Assembly (NCBI RefSeq): GCF_020099395.1
Contig: NZ_CP083590.1
Location: 4,836,001-4,900,000, forward strand
Length of the DNA: 64,000 bases
Source of the DNA: Streptomyces mobaraensis
Lineage (GTDB): Bacteria; Actinomycetota; Actinomycetes; Streptomycetales; Streptomycetaceae
Direction of reading: 5' to 3'
Part shown: positions 53,636 to 61,856 of the stretch, in pieces
How the letters are laid out: every line of letters begins with the position of its first letter
Position numbering within the stretch: position 1 is the first letter of the stretch
Position numbers and translations under genes: made by a program
The notes under the pieces: model-generated
Database searches by the model: none
What the model was told of the DNA's origin: nothing
What the model saw: only the letters and a program-made list of their open reading frames with translations

Positions 53636-54625
53636 TCAACTCGCCGGACCAGTGAGCGTAGCGGGATCCGTGTTGGCGCCGCACAGGACCACGCACACCT
53701 TCTCGCCCGCACGCGGCCGGTATCCGTAAGAGGCGGAGTCCGCCTCTCCAGCCGTGAGTGCCGCCAGCGCCGTTGCCCCGCCGTGTTCCACGGCGATGCG
53801 GCGTTCGTCCCACAATCCCTGCCGGGCGCGCACGATTTCGCTGTCCGGGACCAGGACGGAGTGCACGTCCCCCTGCTGCGCCACCCGCAGGGCCAGGGCG
53901 GACGCGCGCCGGGCGCCGAGGGAGTCGGCGGCGACGGAGTCGATCGGGACGTCGACCGGCTGCCCGGCGGCGAGAGCGGCGTTGAGGGCGCGGGAGTGCT
54001 CCGGTTCCACGGCGACCGTGCGGACGCCGTGCCGCCGGGCCGCGGTGGCGACTCCGGCGAACAGGCCGCCGCCGCCCACCGCCACGACCACGGTGTCCAG
54101 GTCCGGGATCCGGCGGTGGATCTCGTCCAGCAGGGTGCCGGCCCCGGCGGCGATCAGCGGGTGGTCGTAGGCGTGCGAGGCGAGCGCCCCGGTCGTCCCC
54201 GCGAACTCCGCGCAGGCGGAAGCCGCTTCGGCGTACTCGTCGCCGACCAGCCGCACCTCGGCCCCGTACCCCCGCAGCCTGGCGACCTTCACCGCCGGCG
54301 CGGTGGCGGGCAGGAAGACCGTGGCGCGCACGCCCTGCCGCCGGGCGGCCCAGGCGCAGGCCAGACCGGCGTTGCCACCGGAGGCGATGGTGACCCCGGC
54401 GTCGGGGAGGGAGTCGTTGTCGAGGTGCGCCTGGAGGAAGTTGAGGGCGCCTCGGGCCTTGAACGAGCCGGTGTGCTGCATGAACTCCAGCGCCAGCCAC
54501 AGCTCGTACGGCTGTCCGGTCGGGTCGGTCGCCTCGGGATCCGTCGGTGCCAGGGCGACCGGGCGGACGTGCCCGGCGATCCGGCGGCCGGCGGACTCGA
54601 TGTCGCCGTAGGTGAGTCGGTGCAC
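53636..54625 (-). CDS. PLP-dependent threonine/serine dehydratase-like enzyme
   Basis: A 329-residue fold-type II PLP enzyme. The PLP Lys is in HTGSFKARGALNFL (about 51-64), the phosphate-binding loop is VAVGGGGLFAGVA (about 180-192), and IASGGNAGLACAWAARR binds the substrate carboxylate. The length matches catabolic threonine dehydratase or serine/threonine racemase without an ACT domain. It deaminates or racemises a hydroxy-amino acid; which one cannot be told. GTG/ATG choice at 54625 follows the MHRLTYGDIESA start usual for the family. It sits alone, right of CRISPR array 1. Confidence 0.87.
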   Translation of the reverse strand: MHRLTYGDIESAGRRIAGHVRPVALAPTDPEATDPTGQPYELWLALEFMQHTGSFKARGALNFLQAHLDNDSLPDAGVTIASGGNAGLACAWAARRQGVRATVFLPATAPAVKVARLRGYGAEVRLVGDEYAEAASACAEFAGTTGALASHAYDHPLIAAGAGTLLDEIHRRIPDLDTVVVAVGGGGLFAGVATAARRHGVRTVAVEPEHSRALNAALAAGQPVDVPIDSVAADSLGARRASALALRVAQQGDVHSVLVPDSEIVRARQGLWDERRIAVEHGGATALAALTAGEADSASYGYRPRAGEKVCVVLCGANTDPATLTGPAS

Positions 54626-54734
54626 TTCGTCACTCCCGGGTGGTTCGGTCGGACCATTCTGTCCCGGGAACGGATCGAACGGCTCGGACGGTCCGACCGG
54701 CCGGGAGCCGGCAGCGGGCCCCGGCCGCGTACGC

Positions 54735-54785
54735 GAAGGGGGCGCGGGGCACCCCCGCGGAAACGGTGAAAGGGAGGGTCCGGGG
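54735..54785. repeat. partial dispersed palindromic element, copy F
   Basis: Contains GGCGCGGGGCACCCCCGCGG followed by GAAACGGTGAAAGGGAGGG and TCCGGGGC, the outer right-hand modules of the family. The central dyad is missing. It lies between the dehydratase and TetR genes. Confidence 0.5.
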
Positions 54786-54815
54786 CATCACCACCACCGC
54801 AACCCACAGTGAAGC

Positions 54816-55493
54816 TCACCGCACGAACAACCGCCCCAAATGCCGGTCCACCAACCCCATCGCCTCCTCCGGCGTGATCACCTCCATCAACGCGGAACTC
54901 GTCAACCCGTCCGTCAAAGCGATTAGCAGCATCGCCTCCATGTCCGGATCCAGCCCCGGCACCGCCTCCCCCCGCTCGACGGCCTCCCGGAACTGTTCGG
55001 CGAAGAAGGCGCGCAGCTTCGGCTGACCCTCCTTGGCGTGGCGCCGGATGCGCTCGTCGTTGATGGCGCGGACGAAGTAGGCGATGCCGACGAGGAGGCC
55101 GGTGCGGGTCTCCTCGTCCAGGGGCAGCATCTCGGCGGCGCACTCGCGCAGGATGGTCCGGGGGGAGGGCCCGTCGGAGGCGGCGGCCCCGGAGTCCGCC
55201 CCGGCCCCGGAGCCCGGCCCGGCGGCCCCCGAGCCCGCCCCGCCCCCAGGTCTCCACAGCGCCATGATCCGCTCCCGGATCCGCGCCTCCGCCAGAACAG
55301 TGATGTGCTCCAGCGCGAAGACGAGCATCTCGTCCTTGCCGGAGAAGTAGTGCTGCAACTGTCCCAGCGAGATGCCCGCCTCGGCGGCGACGTCGCGCAG
55401 GCTGGCGCCCTCCAGCCCTCGCGAGCTCGCGATGCGCCAGAGCGCTTCGGCGATCAGGCGTCGGCGTTCCTCGTGATCCACCCGCTTCGGCAC
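54816..55493 (-). CDS. TetR-family transcriptional regulator with an inserted Gly/Ala linker
   Basis: A 225-residue TetR protein from GTG 55493. HTH region: RRLIAEALWRIASSRGLEGASLRDVAAEAGISLGQLQHYFSGKDEML in consecutive helices (about 9-55). Between the first ligand-domain helices a low-complexity Gly/Ala/Ser/Pro insertion of about 30 residues occurs (GGGAGSGAAGPGSGAG, about 82-112). The C-terminal part ends ITPEEAMGLVDRHLGRLFVR. The start at 55493 has GGAGG upstream. The longer ATG form (55535) would begin inside the candidate operator and is less likely. It is divergent from the PH-domain genes and is the probable regulator of that promoter. Confidence 0.87.
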   Translation of the reverse strand: MPKRVDHEERRRLIAEALWRIASSRGLEGASLRDVAAEAGISLGQLQHYFSGKDEMLVFALEHITVLAEARIRERIMALWRPGGGAGSGAAGPGSGAGADSGAAASDGPSPRTILRECAAEMLPLDEETRTGLLVGIAYFVRAINDERIRRHAKEGQPKLRAFFAEQFREAVERGEAVPGLDPDMEAMLLIALTDGLTSSALMEVITPEEAMGLVDRHLGRLFVR

Positions 55494-55522
55494 CGCGACG
55501 GTCACCTCCGTTTTACAAGTCG

Positions 55523-55562
55523 GTCGTATTGCCATACCTTACCGATGACGTCGCAATACGAC
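55523..55562. promoter_or_regulatory. inverted repeat between TetR and the PH-domain genes
   Basis: GTCGTATTG (55523-55531) and CAATACGAC (55554-55562) are perfect 9-bp inverted repeats with 22 bases between them. Directly after it, CGACTGACCTG occurs twice (from about 55559 and 55573). The position between two divergent starts suits binding by the TetR protein, either as two half-sites or one spaced operator. Confidence 0.6.
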
Positions 55563-55612
55563 TGACCTGAAACGACTGACCTGGAAAGGTCCCGGGTCCC
55601 AGGGGGCATTCC

Positions 55613-56150
55613 ATGCACACCACCGGCACGGCCGGCGACGGCCCACCCGTCACCCTCCGGTCACCCCGCCACCGCGTCGACCCCCGAGCCCGCCGCTGGT
55701 GGGCGGTGCAGGCGCTGCTGACCGTCAGCGGTCCGCTGCTCCTGACGGCGGCGACGCTCCTCGTGCTGTCGGTGCTCTTCTTCCCCGGCGCCCTGCCCTG
55801 GCTCGTCCCCCTCCTCGCGGTCGTGCTCGTCGCGCCCGCGCTCGGTTACCAGTTCGCCATGCCCGCCTGGCGCTACCGGATCCACGCCTGGGAGGTCGGC
55901 GAGACCGCCGTCTACACGGCGAACGGCTGGTTCTGGCAGCGCAGCCGCATCGCACCGCTGTCGCGGGTGCAGACCGTCGACACGTCGGTCGGCCCCCCTC
56001 CAACGCCGCTACGGGCTCGCCACCGTCGTCGTCACCACCGCCTCCACGGCAGGCGCCGTGAAGATCGCCGGCCTGGCGGAGGACGACGCCCGGCGGATGG
56101 CCGAACACGTCGGCCATGCCGTCCGCTACGTCCGGGAGGACGCGGCGTGA
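55613..56150 (+). pseudogene. PH-domain membrane protein (YdbS-like), frameshifted in a C6 tract
   Basis: The reading frame from ATG 55613 encodes a normal bPH_2/YdbS-type start: polar N-terminus, two membrane spans in about 30-80, and AWRYRIHAWEVGETAVYTANGWFWQRSRIAPLSRVQTVDTS up to residue 126. At GGCCCCCCTCC (55991-56001) six C stand where five would keep frame. Dropping one C restores LQRRYGLATVVVTT, then AGLAEDDARRMAEHVG and a stop at 56148-56150, giving about 178 residues. As written, the frame instead runs into the next gene as Arg-rich nonsense. Either a real frameshift or a base-calling error in the C tract. Confidence 0.75.
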
Positions 56151-57898
56151 GGCACAACGGAGACCACGGCCCGTGGCGGCAGGAGGACCAGGGCGGTTAC
56201 GACGGCGGCACGTACGAAGGCGGTACGTCCAACCCCGGCACGCCGGGAACGCCTGGTGCGCCCGATACCTCCACCCCCCATACCTCCAGCCCCGATACCC
56301 CCGGCACCCGCACGCCCACCCTCGGCGTACCCGCCCCCGGCGTACCCACCCGAGGCGCACCCGCCCCCGGCGCCCGCACCTCAGGCCGCCACGCCGCCCG
56401 CAACATGCCCCCCTCCTCACCCGCCACCACCGACACGTGGCACCGCCCGTCCCCCCGTACCCTCCTGTCCCACTGCTCCTGGCTGGGCGCCCCCCTCGGC
56501 TCCTTCATCCTCGCCGTGCTCGCCACCGGAGGCCGCCCCGGCGCCCGCGTATGGATCAGCCTCGCGGTCGTCGCGGTCGTCTTCGCGGCCCTCACCGCCC
56601 TCGGCTCCCTCTCCTGGCTCCGCACTCACTACCGCGTCACCGTGGACGCGCTCGAACTCCGCACCGGCCTGCTCACCCGGCGCACCAAGTCCGTCCCCCT
56701 GCACCGCGTCCGCAACGTCGACCTCACCGCTCACCCCGTCCAGCGCGCCCTCGGCCTCGTCGTGCTGCGTGCCGGCACCGGCGGGCACGGTCAGGTGTCG
56801 CTGGACGCCCTGTCCCGCGCCGACGCGGAACGGCTGCGCGCCGAACTCCTCGCCCGCGCCGGCCGGATGGACGCCGACGACCCCGTCCTGTCCACCGCCG
56901 ACCCCCGCTGGCTGCGGTACGCGCCGCTCACGTTCTGGGTCTTCGGCGGCGTCCTGGCGGCCGCCGGCGCGGTCTGGCGGGTGCTCGACGGAATGGGCAT
57001 CGAACCGTGGCGGATCGGCTTCGTCCGGCGGGCGTTCGACGAGTTCGGCAACAGCGCCCTCTGGATCACCGTCCCCCTCCTCATCCTCACCGTCACCGCC
57101 CTCGGCACGGTCGGGTCCGTCGTCCTCTACGCCGAGACGTGGTGGCGGTACCGGCTGGAACGGACGGACGCGGACACCCTCCGCGTCCGCCACGGCCTGC
57201 TCACCACCCGGTCCGTCTCCATCGAACGCGCCCGCCTGCGCGGCGTCGTCCTCCGCGAACCGCTGCTCCTCCGCACCGGCGGCGGCGCCACCGTACGCGC
57301 CGTCGCCGGCGGACTCGGCGACCGCGAGGAGAACCGCAAACGCAGCACCCTCCTCCCGCCCGCCCCCCGCTCCGAGGGCGAACACGTCTGCGCCGGCGTC
57401 CTCGGCGAACTCGTGGACACCAGCGGCCTGCGCCCCCACCCGCCGGTCGCCCGGCGCCGTCGCGTCGTCCGCGTCCTGCTGTGGTGCGTCCTGCCGCCGG
57501 CCGTCGTCCTCGCCGTCCTCGGCGCCCTGCTGACCCCGGTGCTCCTGTACTGCGCGCTGGGCTGGCTGCTCCTCTCCACCCCGGTGGCCTGCGCCCTCGC
57601 CGACGACGCCTACCGCGCCCTCGGCCACGCCCTCCGCGGCCGCTGGCTCGTCATCCGTTCCGGCAGCCTCACCCGTGACACGGTCCTCCTCGACCGCGGC
57701 GCGGTCCTCGCCTGGACCTTCACCCGGACCCCGTTCGCCCGCCGCGCCGGCGTCGTCACCGCGACAGCCGCCGTCGCGGCCGGCGAGGAGGCGTACCGCA
57801 TCCGCGACATGGCGGCCGGGGAGGCGGCGGCGTTCGCGAACGCGGCGACGCCGGGAATGCTGCGGGAGTTCCTGGTTCCGGTGGGGGAGGGGCGGTAG
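56147..57898 (+). CDS. PH-domain membrane protein (YdbT-like)
   Basis: A 583-residue membrane protein starting at GTG 56147, which overlaps the TGA of the preceding broken gene (GTGA). A Thr/Pro/Gly-rich N-terminus of about 100 residues is followed by a first span near SFILAVLATGG, then a bPH_2 domain (VTVDALELRTGLLTRRTKSVPLHRVRNVDL). Two or three further span/PH units follow: VLYAETWWRYRLERTDADTLRVRHGLLTTRSVSIERARLRG, and at the C-terminus LVIRSGSLTRDTVLLDRG. YdbS/YdbT pairs are membrane proteins of unknown biochemical role in Gram-positive bacteria. Confidence 0.85.
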   Translation: MRHNGDHGPWRQEDQGGYDGGTYEGGTSNPGTPGTPGAPDTSTPHTSSPDTPGTRTPTLGVPAPGVPTRGAPAPGARTSGRHAARNMPPSSPATTDTWHRPSPRTLLSHCSWLGAPLGSFILAVLATGGRPGARVWISLAVVAVVFAALTALGSLSWLRTHYRVTVDALELRTGLLTRRTKSVPLHRVRNVDLTAHPVQRALGLVVLRAGTGGHGQVSLDALSRADAERLRAELLARAGRMDADDPVLSTADPRWLRYAPLTFWVFGGVLAAAGAVWRVLDGMGIEPWRIGFVRRAFDEFGNSALWITVPLLILTVTALGTVGSVVLYAETWWRYRLERTDADTLRVRHGLLTTRSVSIERARLRGVVLREPLLLRTGGGATVRAVAGGLGDREENRKRSTLLPPAPRSEGEHVCAGVLGELVDTSGLRPHPPVARRRRVVRVLLWCVLPPAVVLAVLGALLTPVLLYCALGWLLLSTPVACALADDAYRALGHALRGRWLVIRSGSLTRDTVLLDRGAVLAWTFTRTPFARRAGVVTATAAVAAGEEAYRIRDMAAGEAAAFANAATPGMLREFLVPVGEGR

Positions 57899-57953
57899 GG
57901 GAGCGGGGGAACGCCTCGCCTCGCGGCCCGCATGGCGGCGGTGACCGTTGTGC

Positions 57954-58241
57954 CTACGACGGGTCGGCCTGACCCGCTGTGGTCAGCGGCTTGAACAAGT
58001 GCACGTCCGCATGTCCCCCCGGGATGCCGAGCGTCCGGCCGGTCTCGACGTAGCCGTGGTGCCGGTAGAAGCCGGGAGCCTGGAACGTGAAGGAGGACAC
58101 GGCGACGCGATCGCAGCCCCGCCGCCGTGCCTCGGCCTCGGCCGCCCGCAGGATCCTGCTGCCCCACCCGTCCGCGCGGCTGTCGCCGCGCACCCACAGG
58201 AGCTCGATGCCGCACAGACCGCCCCAGGTCCAGGCGGGCCG
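57954..58241 (-). pseudogene. C-terminal remnant of a GNAT acetyltransferase gene
   Basis: The minus strand encodes a clear GNAT C-terminal half: TWGGLCGIELLWVRGD, then the acetyl-CoA loop region DGWGSRILRAAEAEARRRG and SSFTFQAPGFYRHHGYVETG, ending HLFKPLTTAGQADPS. Normal members have about 70 more residues before TWGG. Upstream of 58241 the frame becomes Ser/Thr/Gly/Arg-rich with no GNAT features and collides with the VOC gene on the other strand. The 5' part therefore seems to have been lost or replaced. A longer frame to 58394 exists but does not help. Confidence 0.65.
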
Positions 58242-58365
58242 GACGCCTCTTGCTCCCCGCTGCCCCCTGTGCGAGGACGGCCGAGCCGTAGTACTTCTGG
58301 GGGTTCGGAGAGCCCAGCCCGCCCCACCCCCACCCGCAGCCCCACCCCACCCCCCGGAGTCGTCG

Positions 58366-58716
58366 ATGGCCGTTCGTCGTGTCGTGCCCAACATCCAGTC
58401 GGAGTCCGTGCAGGAGAACCGGGAGTTCTACGGCCTGCTGGGCTTCGAGGAGGTCATGAACCACGGCTGGATCATGACACTCGCCTCCCCCTCCAACCCG
58501 GCGGCGGCGCAGGTCAGTTTCATGGCCCGTGACAAGACCGCCCCGGTTGCTCCCGATCTGAGTATCGAGGTGGACGACGTGGATGCCGCCTACGCGGCCG
58601 TGCGGGACAGCGGCGCCGAGATTGTCCACGTCCTGCAGGACGAGGAGTGGGGCGTACGGCGCTTCTTCGTCCGCGACCCCAACGGCCGGGTGGTCAACGT
58701 CCTCGGTCACCGCTGA
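58366..58716 (+). CDS. VOC-family (glyoxalase-like) protein
   Basis: A 116-residue vicinal-oxygen-chelate protein: one beta-alpha-beta-beta-beta pair at the N-terminus (RRVVPNIQSESVQENREFYGLLGFEEVMNHGW) and a second at the C-terminus (LSIEVDDVDAAYAAVRDSGAEIVHV, FFVRDPNGRVVNVLGHR). It may be an antibiotic-binding or glyoxalase-type enzyme; metal ligands cannot be assigned firmly. The start ATG 58366 lies 35 bases after a poly-C/CACCCC tract with a weak GGAG. It appears intact, in contrast to the adjoining acetyltransferase remnant on the opposite strand. Confidence 0.85.
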   Translation: MAVRRVVPNIQSESVQENREFYGLLGFEEVMNHGWIMTLASPSNPAAAQVSFMARDKTAPVAPDLSIEVDDVDAAYAAVRDSGAEIVHVLQDEEWGVRRFFVRDPNGRVVNVLGHR

Positions 58717-58764
58717 CGCGATCCGCCCGGACGACCCCGCCCGCCGCACCCCCCTCCCCTGTGA

Positions 58765-58779
58765 TGCAAGAATCTTGCA
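58765..58779. promoter_or_regulatory. TGCAAGA-A-TCTTGCA palindrome upstream of the sigma-factor fusion gene
   Basis: TGCAAGAATCTTGCA is a perfect 15-bp palindrome followed by ATTTTTGTTATCC, an AT-rich stretch rare in this genome. It lies 71 bases upstream of the GTG start at 58851. It looks more like an operator than a terminator because the loop would be too small. The regulator is unknown. Confidence 0.5.
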
Positions 58780-58850
58780 ATTTTTGTTATCCGGCCGGGA
58801 GCGCTCCGTCTCCCAGGTGTCGGATGCGAACGGAGAGAGGTGCGTGAGGC

Positions 58851-60761
58851 GTGGGAACCGATAACGCTGCGCTGGTCGAGGCCGCGCGGGCCGGTGACAC
58901 GGCGGCACAGGACGAACTCGTCGCCGCCTGCCTGCCGCTCGTCTACAACATCGTCGGCCGCGCCCTCAACGGGCACGCGGACGTCGACGATGTCGTGCAG
59001 GAGACGATGCTGCGCGTCATCAACGGGCTGGGGGAGCTGCGCGACCCGGCCGGTTTCCGTTCCTGGCTGGTGGCGATCACCACCAACCAGCTGCGCACCC
59101 ACTGGCGGGAGCGCCGCCCGGAGACCCCCCTCGACGGGCTCCCCGGCACCGGCGCCGACGTCCCCGACCCGGCGGCCGACTTCGTCGCCGTCACCATCGT
59201 GCGGCTCGGCCTGGAAGGCCAGCGCAAGGAGGTCGCCGAGGCCACGCGCTGGCTCGACGAGGGCGAGCGCGAGGTGCTCTCCCTGTGGTGGCTGGAGGCC
59301 GCGGGCGAACTGACCCGCGCCGAGGTCGCCGCCGCGCTCGGCCTCACGCCGCAGCACACCGCCGTCCGCGTCCAGCGCATCAAGGAGCGGCTCGACACGG
59401 CCCGCGGCGTCGTCCGCGCCCTCGGCGCCTCACCTCGCTGCCCGGCGCTCGACGGGCTCGTCGCGACGTGGGACGGCACCCCCTCCGCCCTCTGGCGCAA
59501 ACGCGTCGCCCGCCACGCGCGCGGGTGCGGCGCCTGCGGCGGGGCCTGGACGTCGCTCGTCCCGGCCGAGGGGCTGCTGGTCGGCTTCGGCCTGGTCCCC
59601 GTCGCCGGGGCGCTCCTCGACTGGTGGGGCAGCGCCACCGTGCTGCGGACGGAGGCGGTGGCCGCCGTCCACCCGGGCGGGTACGGGGACGTGCTCGGGC
59701 AGGACGCCGGCGGGCACCCCCTCGCCGGGCATGGGCCCGACGCGCCGCAGGCCACTCACGACATCACGAACACCACGCTCCACAGCAATCCGGCGAACCC
59801 GGTGAAAACGACGAAAGGCAAGCACGGCGTGACCCACGCGAAGCGGAACAACCCCAGGGCGAAGGCGAAGCACGGCACGAAGGGCAAGCGGGTCGCGATC
59901 GGCGCCGCCGCCCTCGCCGTCGTGGCCGGTGGCGCGATCGTCGGGGGGACGGAGTTCTTCTCCGACTCGTCCTCCGGCACCGAGGCGAGCACCCGCGTCA
60001 CCACCGGCGACGCGGCGGTCCCCCTCGGCGACCGGGCCGCCACCGCCAATGCCTCCCCGAGCGCCCGTCCCTCCGCCTCGGCGAAGGCCACGAAGGACGG
60101 CAAGGGCGGCAAGGACGACAAGAAGGAGAAGAAGGGCAAGGACGAGGAGAAGGCGGGGGACAAGGACAAGGCGGGCAAGAAGGGCGAGGAGGGGAAGTCG
60201 GCGCAGGAACGTTCCGCCGCCGCTCCCTCCTCATCTTCATCGGACTCCGATGCTGGCTCCGGCTCCGGTTCGGGGAGCGGGTCGGGAGCGCAGGGCCAGG
60301 GATCGCGGACGTCCGACTCCGCCCGTACGACCGCCAGGTCGGCCGCCAAGGCCCCCGCCCCCTCCAAGGGGGACGTGGGCGGCTCGCTCCAGCAGCAGGT
60401 GACGGCCATCGTCAACGCCGAACGCGCCAAGGCCGGCTGCTCGCCCGTACGCCTCAACTCGCTGCTCACCCAAGCCGCCCAAGGCCACTCAGATGACATG
60501 GCCGCCCGCAACTTCTTCGACCACACCAATCCGGACGGCAAGGGCCCCGGCGACCGCATCACCGCCGTCGGCTACCGGTGGAGCACATACGGCGAGAACA
60601 TCGCGTACGGCCAGCAGACCCCGGCCTCCGTGATGGACACCTGGATGCACAGCTCCGGGCACCGGGCGAACATACTCAACTGCTCGTTCGACGAGATAGG
60701 CGTCGGCATCAACAACGCGCCGGGCGGCCCGCGTTGGACGCAGGTCTTCGGGGCGCGGTGA
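58851..60761 (+). CDS. one-chain ECF sigma factor, zinc anti-sigma motif, membrane segment and extracellular CAP domain
   Basis: A 636-residue fusion. About 1-80 is sigma region 2 (AACLPLVYNIVGRALNGHADVDDVVQETMLRVI) and about 135-185 region 4 (EREVLSLWW, LTRAEVAAALGLTPQHTAVRVQRIKERL). At about 221-234 RHARGCGACGGAW provides an HxxxCxxC zinc anti-sigma (ZAS) motif. One membrane span is at about 347-367 (VAIGAAALAVVAGGAIVGG). A Lys/Glu/Gly-rich disordered stretch and Ser/Gly linker follow, then a CAP/SCP domain from about 510 (VTAIVNAERAKAGCSPVRL, HSDDMAARNFFDHTNPDG, SSGHRANILNCSFDEIGVGI). The sigma part would be cytoplasmic and the CAP outside, so release probably needs proteolysis. Confidence 0.9.
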   Translation: MGTDNAALVEAARAGDTAAQDELVAACLPLVYNIVGRALNGHADVDDVVQETMLRVINGLGELRDPAGFRSWLVAITTNQLRTHWRERRPETPLDGLPGTGADVPDPAADFVAVTIVRLGLEGQRKEVAEATRWLDEGEREVLSLWWLEAAGELTRAEVAAALGLTPQHTAVRVQRIKERLDTARGVVRALGASPRCPALDGLVATWDGTPSALWRKRVARHARGCGACGGAWTSLVPAEGLLVGFGLVPVAGALLDWWGSATVLRTEAVAAVHPGGYGDVLGQDAGGHPLAGHGPDAPQATHDITNTTLHSNPANPVKTTKGKHGVTHAKRNNPRAKAKHGTKGKRVAIGAAALAVVAGGAIVGGTEFFSDSSSGTEASTRVTTGDAAVPLGDRAATANASPSARPSASAKATKDGKGGKDDKKEKKGKDEEKAGDKDKAGKKGEEGKSAQERSAAAPSSSSSDSDAGSGSGSGSGSGAQGQGSRTSDSARTTARSAAKAPAPSKGDVGGSLQQQVTAIVNAERAKAGCSPVRLNSLLTQAAQGHSDDMAARNFFDHTNPDGKGPGDRITAVGYRWSTYGENIAYGQQTPASVMDTWMHSSGHRANILNCSFDEIGVGINNAPGGPRWTQVFGAR

Positions 60762-61311
60762 GGCGTTTCGCCACGGCGGGCATCTCCCCGCTCGCGTCCC
60801 GAAGCGCTTCAGGGCGCCGGGGTGGGAGCGGGGAGGGAGGGAAGGGGCGACCCGGGGCCCGGTCAACTCCGTGACGTTCGAGCGCTGCTGTTACGGGGAG
60901 TGGGACGGGTGGCGCGATGTCGTCCTTCGTTCAGGTGGCGGCCGTCAGGCGGAACGAGTGCGGGCCACCACATCAGGGGGCGCGGAACGCGTTTGAGGTG
61001 ACGTACGGGGTGCGGGGAGTCGCATCACCAACGGGGGGGCGGGGACAGACTGTTCGTCATACGCCGAGAGGTTCGACGGGCGAGCACGGTTTTCCGGTCG
61101 GATGTTTTGACGGGCTGCTGATCGCACCGGTAGTTCTCTGCTGCCTCGGCAGGGGCGGCCTTCCCGGCCGGTGGTCCGTGCCATTCAGCCGACCCCCGGT
61201 GGCACGGGCCACGACCGGCCCGGGAACACCGCAGTGCCCCGCCGTGCACACGGCGCCGCTTCCATCTCGGGGGCGGCGTCACCGTCCCCCCTCTCCCAAG
61301 GAGATCCGAAG
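60762..61311 (+). other. 550-bp region without a recognisable gene
   Basis: Frames on both strands are Arg/Gly/Pro-rich without motifs or sensible starts. The second half is less GC-rich around 61060-61140 (GGTTTTCCGGTCGGATGTTTTG) and probably contains the promoter and leader of the secreted-protein gene at 61312. GGAACGCGTTTGAGG near 60982 resembles an ECF -35 element, but no matching -10 was clear. Confidence 0.5.
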
Positions 61312-61702
61312 ATGTCGATGCGCAACCGTGTGGTTGGCGTGGCGCTGGCCGTGCTGGCCGGTGGCATGGTGCTGGGCCAGGCCGGTACGGCCATGGCGGA
61401 CGACCACCACGGCCGCCACCACGAGGGCCACGGCCTGGGCTCCCTGCCCGTGGCGATCGTCTCCCCGGCCCCGGGCCAGATCACCAAGGAGCACAAGGTC
61501 ACCGAGACCTACAAGTACGACCCCAAGGGCGGCTCGTCCAGCTCCTCGTCGTCCTCGGAGGAGCAGCCGCCGCCCCCCCGGCGCCTCCGCCCCCTCCACC
61601 CCCGAGCCGGGCCCGGTGACCGCCCTGAAGGACACGGCCAACTCCACGGCCCAGTCCGCCACTTCCGGCGTCTCCAGCACGGCTGACGCGGCGCTGAAGT
61701 AG
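61312..61702 (+). pseudogene. small secreted protein gene, frameshifted in a C7 tract
   Basis: ATG 61312 has AAGGAG upstream. It encodes a signal peptide (MSMRNRVVGVALAVLAGGMV, cleavage likely after AMA near residue 26), a His-rich mature start (DDHHGRHHEGHG), ITKEHKVTETYKYDPKGG and a Ser run. At CGCCCCCCCGG (61571-61581) seven C stand where six would keep frame. Removing one joins the frame to GASAPSTPEPGPVTALKD, then NSTAQSATSGVSSTADAALK and TAG at 61700-61702, about 129 residues. As written it ends in Arg/His-rich nonsense. A real frameshift or a sequence error; function unknown. Confidence 0.7.
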
Positions 61703-61856
61703 TCGGTCGCGGTGCGGTCGCGGGCACGTGCCGCCCGCGACCGCTCACGGCGCCGCTGCCTGCCTGTTGGCCCGAGGGGCGGGCGGCGGCGCCGACTTGC
61801 GGGCCCGGCGCATGCGGGGCCCACGACACGACCTTGGTGTCGCTCGCGCCCGCCGC

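Noticed and set aside
52724..53655. Overlapping frames on both strands rich in HPRMRGDH, ACAGTT and GPPPHARGP motifs
   Set aside because: These are translations of the CRISPR repeats, not proteins; the same occurs at 61712-62273 over array 2.
55613..57898. The PH-domain genes read as one 761-residue protein
   Set aside because: The middle section is Arg-rich nonsense created by one extra C; dropping it restores two normal overlapping genes.
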